Virus record (IMG/VR): IMGVR_UViG_3300046532_001033
Coordinates: 1-24,634 of that record
DNA: 24,634 nt
Source: a virus
Strand: one strand, 5' to 3'
Of this stretch, positions 21,813 through 24,634 are shown piece after piece. Position 1 is the stretch's first letter. Each line of letters opens with the position of its first letter. The position numbers were made by a program, and so were the translations under genes. Under the pieces are notes generated by a model. It was given only the letters and a program-made list of their open reading frames with translations, had not been told where the DNA came from and searched no databases.

Positions 21813-22003
21813 TATGTAATAATTGTAATAGCCAACCCTTTGAGGTTATGGTTAAAGATGATATGGGATTTGCTACTGAATCAATTGAGCTAGATGTACC
21901 AGCTACTAATTGTCCATTCTGTGGGTCAAATTTAGAATGGGCTGAGCGTGGAGGATACGATGCATCAGAATACGATAACGATGAAGAACGATTGGACGCA
22001 TAA
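21809..22003 (+). CDS. small zinc-ribbon protein, 64 aa
   Basis: ATG 21809 overlaps the glutaredoxin TGA; longer starts lie inside that gene. Two CxxC knuckles are seen, CNNC near the N terminus and CPFC in the middle, followed by an acidic tail (ASEYDNDEERLDA). Fits a single zinc ribbon of unknown target, possibly nucleic acid or protein binding. The downstream GIY-YIG-like gene starts inside its 3' end. Confidence 0.75.
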   Translation: MICNNCNSQPFEVMVKDDMGFATESIELDVPATNCPFCGSNLEWAERGGYDASEYDNDEERLDA

Positions 22004-22421
22004 CGGTGAAAGATTTACCTCTGATGATATTGGTGATTTTTATGGTTATGTGTATCGTATTACCAACCTGGTCAATGGACATGATTACGTTGGTCGTAAA
22101 TACTTTAATACCGTCAGGAAGCTAAAGCCTTTAATGGGCTTTAAAAGAAAGCGTAAAGTCATTAAAGAAACTGATTGGAAAGAATATTGGGGATCGAGTA
22201 AGAGATTATTAGAAGACATTGAAAAACACGGAAAACACAACTTTAAGCGTGAAATCATTTGTCTCTGCGACACCCGAGGTCAGACGAACTATATGGAGGC
22301 TAAAATCCAATTTGAAGAAGATGTACTGATTAAAGAAAATAACTATAATGGAATCATAGCCATTAAACTTGGTCAAGGATCTATAAATAAATTAGCCGAG
22401 AGGTATGTACAATCGGACTAA
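21960..22421 (+). CDS. GIY-YIG-like endonuclease
   Basis: 153 aa from ATG 21960, chosen because GGAGG lies 5 nt upstream; an ATG at 21981 and a GTG at 21948 are alternatives. FYGYVYRITNLVNGHDYVGRKYF is split by the family pattern: YGYVYR for GIY and DYVGRKYF for YIG, with the catalytic Arg in VGRK. A WKEYWGSSKRLLEDI segment and Glu residues in MEAKIQFEED follow. Related genes in T4-like phages are often free-standing homing endonucleases. The gene overlaps the zinc ribbon in another frame, so it is integrated in the operon. Catalytic ability is unverified. Confidence 0.7.
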   Translation: MHQNTITMKNDWTHNGERFTSDDIGDFYGYVYRITNLVNGHDYVGRKYFNTVRKLKPLMGFKRKRKVIKETDWKEYWGSSKRLLEDIEKHGKHNFKREIICLCDTRGQTNYMEAKIQFEEDVLIKENNYNGIIAIKLGQGSINKLAERYVQSD

Positions 22422-22434
22422 ACTATGATATAAT
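22405..22434 (+). promoter_or_regulatory. weaker early-type promoter P4
   Basis: TATAAT (22429-22434) with extended -10 TGA, embedded in AACTATGATATAAT exactly as in P1. The -35 region at the same 18-nt spacing (ATGTAC) matches GTTTAC only partly, so activity may rest on the extended -10. It would begin the RNase H operon with a leader of about 20 nt. Confidence 0.6.
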
Positions 22435-22461
22435 AGATCTATATTATGAATGGAGTATTAA

Positions 22462-22986
22462 TTGAATATATTTTACCTAGATAAAAATCCAAAAGCCAGT
22501 GCTGAAATGCATGTAGATAAACATGTTAGTAAAATGTTAGTTGAATATGCTCAACTTATGTCAACATCTCATCGTGTTTGTGACGGTACAAAAATACAAA
22601 AACTAAATAAGATTGGTCGTAAAATGACTACCTACACACACCCTAATATGGAAACAGATTTATATAAATCTTGCCATGTGAATCACCCAAGTAATATATG
22701 GTTAAGACAAAGTATAGAAAACTATGAATGGTTATATGAGATGTGGCTTTGTTTGCATAAGGAATTTCAAATTCGATATGGTAAAGATCATATGTCATAC
22801 GTAAAACTCAAAAAAGTATTAAAGAACCCACCGGTTAATTGTACTAATTCTCCATTTACTCAACCACTTCAAGCTATGCCAGATGATGTTAAAGACACTG
22901 ACAGTGTTGTAGCTTATAGGAACTATTATCGTAAGTATAAGAAACACATTGCAACTTGGAAAACGGAGGTACCAGCATGGTATTAG
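22462..22986 (+). CDS. conserved phage protein of unknown function, 174 aa
   Basis: TTG 22462 with GGAG (22452-22455) 6 nt upstream and promoter P4 before it. The start MNIFYLDKNPKASAEMHVDK, with DKHVSKMLVEYAQLMSTSHRV after it, is a pattern I have seen in proteins of many tailed phages. A P-x-N-x-W-L-R-x-S segment (HPSNIWLRQS) and a basic C terminus (NYYRKYKKH) follow. Conserved His, Asp and Lys suggest an enzyme or DNA-binding role, but I cannot name a reaction. It overlaps the RNase H start by 10 nt. Confidence 0.7.
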   Translation: MNIFYLDKNPKASAEMHVDKHVSKMLVEYAQLMSTSHRVCDGTKIQKLNKIGRKMTTYTHPNMETDLYKSCHVNHPSNIWLRQSIENYEWLYEMWLCLHKEFQIRYGKDHMSYVKLKKVLKNPPVNCTNSPFTQPLQAMPDDVKDTDSVVAYRNYYRKYKKHIATWKTEVPAWY

Positions 22987-23834
22987 TAGACTTTAACGGC
23001 TTAGCTGTAGGTAGTATTATGGGCTCTTTAAATAGAGGTGAAGGACTATCTGAAAATTTAGTTAAACATATTATTATTAATAACCTTAGGCTATATAGAA
23101 AAAAATATACTGAAGAAAAATATGGCAAAATAGTTATTTGTTGTGATAGTAGATCTTGGCGTAAAGATGTATATCCTGAATATAAAGCTAATCGTAAAAC
23201 TGGTAGGGAAAAAGATAAACATGACTGGGCTGCAATATTTGATTTAATTGAATCAACATTAAATGACTTAAGGGAAAACTTCCCATACCCAGTTATTAAA
23301 ATAGAAAAAGCTGAAGCAGATGATATCATTGGTGCATTAACTGTACATAAATCCATTCCTCTTATTGGTGAGGATGTAGTTATTATATCTGCAGATAAAG
23401 ATTTTATTCAATTACAAAGACATGGCCATGTTATTCAATGGTCACCGTTATTTAATAAAATGGTAAAAGATCCTGATCCAGTTAAATACTTATTTGAACA
23501 TTTATTAAAAGGTGATACTGGCGATGGTGTTCCTAATGTATTAAGTCCAGACAATGTTTTAGTAGATCATATTAGACAAAGTCCAATGACTAAAAAGAAG
23601 ATGGCAGAATGGTGGGATAGTAAAGATAAGCTTAAAGAAGTTATGCCACAAGAAGTATTTAGAAATTACATACGTAATCGTGAAATGATTGATTTAGATA
23701 GAACACCTGAAGCAATTAAAAAAGAATCTATTGACCAGTATGAAAACTATAAATACCCTAGGAGAGATAATATTTTAACATATTTAATAGAGAATAGAAT
23801 GAAAATGTTAATTGAAAATGCTGGAGAATTTTAA
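22977..23834 (+). CDS. rnh: T4-type RNase H (5'-3' exonuclease/flap endonuclease)
   Basis: 285 aa. ATG 22977 is used because GGAGG lies just upstream and MVLVDFNGLAVGS carries the first catalytic Asp. FEN-family motifs follow: YPEYKANR, EADDIIGAL, ISADKDFIQL, then HVIQWSPLFNKMV and LLKGDTGDGVPN as in T4 RNase H. It removes RNA primers and flaps on the lagging strand. The C-terminal YKYPRRDNILTYLIENRM also resembles T4 Rnh. The next gene begins in its stop (TAATG). Confidence 0.92.
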   Translation: MVLVDFNGLAVGSIMGSLNRGEGLSENLVKHIIINNLRLYRKKYTEEKYGKIVICCDSRSWRKDVYPEYKANRKTGREKDKHDWAAIFDLIESTLNDLRENFPYPVIKIEKAEADDIIGALTVHKSIPLIGEDVVIISADKDFIQLQRHGHVIQWSPLFNKMVKDPDPVKYLFEHLLKGDTGDGVPNVLSPDNVLVDHIRQSPMTKKKMAEWWDSKDKLKEVMPQEVFRNYIRNREMIDLDRTPEAIKKESIDQYENYKYPRRDNILTYLIENRMKMLIENAGEF

Positions 23835-24232
23835 TGAAGCTTGAAATATTTGAAGTTTTTACAGCTCTTGGTAGAGCTAATAAACATGAAGAAAAAGCTA
23901 ATGTTTTAATGCAGAATGATAGCTTAGCATTAAGAACACTTATGCGTTTAAATTTTGATAATAGAATAAAATTAAATGTATCTGAGACAGTTGAATATGA
24001 AGAGAGAACTGATGGTAGTGCAACTTTGCATGAAGTAACTAAAGATTACCCAAGGTTAACTAGTCTTAACATATCAAGAGATATAGCCGATGCAAGGTTT
24101 AAAGCTATATTAGAATCACTTGATCCAAGAGAAGCTAAAATTTTAAATGCAGCTAAATGCAAAGAACTAAAAATGCGTGGTTTATCAAGAAAACTTGCAG
24201 TTGAAGTTTGGGGAAATCGGATATTTAATTAG
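23834..24232 (+). CDS. conserved T4-like phage protein, 132 aa
   Basis: ATG 23834 shares its first base with the rnh stop. The start MKLEIFEVFTALGRANKHEE continues into helices, a middle segment rich in Glu and Thr, and a C-terminal helical region (PREAKILNAAKCKELKMRGL). It resembles an uncharacterised protein that follows RNase H in marine T4-like phages. No catalytic motif seen. Position beside rnh suggests a replication-related role; that is inference only. Confidence 0.7.
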   Translation: MKLEIFEVFTALGRANKHEEKANVLMQNDSLALRTLMRLNFDNRIKLNVSETVEYEERTDGSATLHEVTKDYPRLTSLNISRDIADARFKAILESLDPREAKILNAAKCKELKMRGLSRKLAVEVWGNRIFN

Positions 24233-24240
24233 GAGATATA

Positions 24241-24366
24241 ATGGGAAAACAAATGATACCTGGAGCTAAGAAAAGAGTAAAGGGCCAACCAAGGTTTGTC
24301 AAGGATATGAGTCATAGCACTCATACAGCAAAAAGACATCCTACATCAAAGAGGATAAAAAAATAA
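24241..24366 (+). CDS. small basic protein, 41 aa
   Basis: ATG 24241 has AGGAG about 5 nt upstream. The product is strongly basic (Lys/Arg-rich, beginning MGKQMIPGAKKRVKGQPRF) with several His, and may bind nucleic acid. Its TAA overlaps the next ATG. Not recognised. Confidence 0.65.
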   Translation: MGKQMIPGAKKRVKGQPRFVKDMSHSTHTAKRHPTSKRIKK

Positions 24367-24634
24367 TGTTTAAATCACTTTTTAACGAAGGCTATACAAA
24401 AGCCTTTATGGACAGAATAGAATTCAGACGTAAAGAGTATTACGAAAATCGTAGGATCGCAACGATAAAAACTAATGCTGCTAAGATGGCAATGAATTGG
24501 ACACATGAGTATCCAACAGGAACTCCACTTAGTTATATCAGAGATGATATAATTGAAACATGGGAAAGAAATGCAAGGGTAGGTATTTACTCTGGATTAG
24601 ATGGAGTCAAAAGTCCTACAGAACCAACTCGTGG
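24366..24634 (+). CDS. hypothetical protein, N-terminal part (runs off the window)
   Basis: ATG 24366 overlaps the upstream TAA. The frame stays open to the right edge (about 89 codons). The start MFKSLFNEGYTKAFMDRIEF is followed by an Arg/Tyr-rich helix and an Ala/Met-rich helix, then THEYPTGTPLSYIRDDIIET. No domain recognised; end not visible. Confidence 0.6.
   Translation, partial: MFKSLFNEGYTKAFMDRIEFRRKEYYENRRIATIKTNAAKMAMNWTHEYPTGTPLSYIRDDIIETWERNARVGIYSGLDGVKSPTEPTR

Noticed and set aside
22446-22484. ATG after P4 opening a 12-codon frame
   Set aside because: It lacks a ribosome site. The TTG at 22462 with GGAG upstream opens the conserved protein in another frame.
22889-23356. 155-codon minus-strand frame opposite RNase H
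   Set aside because: It is antisense to two well-supported genes, has no ribosome site or promoter, and the translation is low-complexity. The other minus-strand frames in the window fail for the same reasons.

Overview
The window is a 24.6 kb stretch, about one third G+C, from the genome of a T4-like myovirus. All genes lie on the + strand and are tightly packed, mostly with overlapping stop and start codons. It carries T4-type genes for dCMP hydroxymethylase (gp42), DNA alpha-glucosyltransferase, UvsX recombinase, gp41 helicase, dCMP deaminase, class Ia ribonucleotide reductase (NrdA and NrdB), glutaredoxin and RNase H. It also carries small accessory genes typical of marine T4-like phages: HesB/IscA-like, 2OG-Fe(II) oxygenase, MazG-like and GIY-YIG-like. 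No photosynthesis genes are seen. The low G+C and a circularly permuted (two-piece) tmRNA fit a phage of a marine alphaproteobacterium such as SAR11. Marine picocyanobacteria also have permuted tmRNA, so the host is an inference.

Layout. (1) 1-1610: end of an operon with two small unknowns, a stand-alone archaeo-eukaryotic-type (AEP/Prim-Pol) primase-like protein and a PD-(D/E)XK-nuclease-like protein. (2) 1611-6684: an early-type promoter, then a cytosine hypermodification and nucleotide block: Nmad1-like protein, dCMP hydroxymethylase, alpha-glucosyltransferase, 2OG oxygenase, NAD-dependent epimerase and a divergent C5-cytosine methyltransferase. (3) 6685-11272: a second copy of the promoter, a secreted beta-lactamase-fold protein whose ATG sits where transcription should begin, then uvsX, gene 41, dCMP deaminase, an unknown and a MazG-like gene. 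(4) 11276-16103: a TATAAATA late-type promoter, then a 670-aa unknown, a ligase-like nucleotidyltransferase, two small proteins, a HxGH-type nucleotidyltransferase and a SAP/HeH-like protein. Several of these begin with a short sequence like the T4 capsid-targeting peptide. (5) 16123-19319: two conserved unknowns and nrdA. (6) 19320-20171: a third copy of the promoter, a structured leader, a small two-helix membrane protein and a permuted tmRNA whose intervening spacer encodes a zinc-ribbon protein, closed by an intrinsic terminator. (7) 20186-22421: hesB-like, nrdB, glutaredoxin, zinc ribbon and GIY-YIG-like. (8) 22405-24634: a fourth, weaker promoter, a conserved unknown, RNase H and small unknowns, the last running off the window.

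Taken together, the early genes rebuild the nucleotide pool (RNR, glutaredoxin, dCMP deaminase, MazG/Nmad1-like). They would divert dCMP to hydroxymethyl-dCMP, glucosylate the resulting DNA, and replicate and recombine it (helicase, UvsX, RNase H, AEP-like primase). The late block seems to make proteins destined for the capsid. The most unusual elements are the permuted tmRNA with a gene inside its spacer, the multi-enzyme cytosine modification block, and the enzymes carrying prohead-targeting-like N termini.
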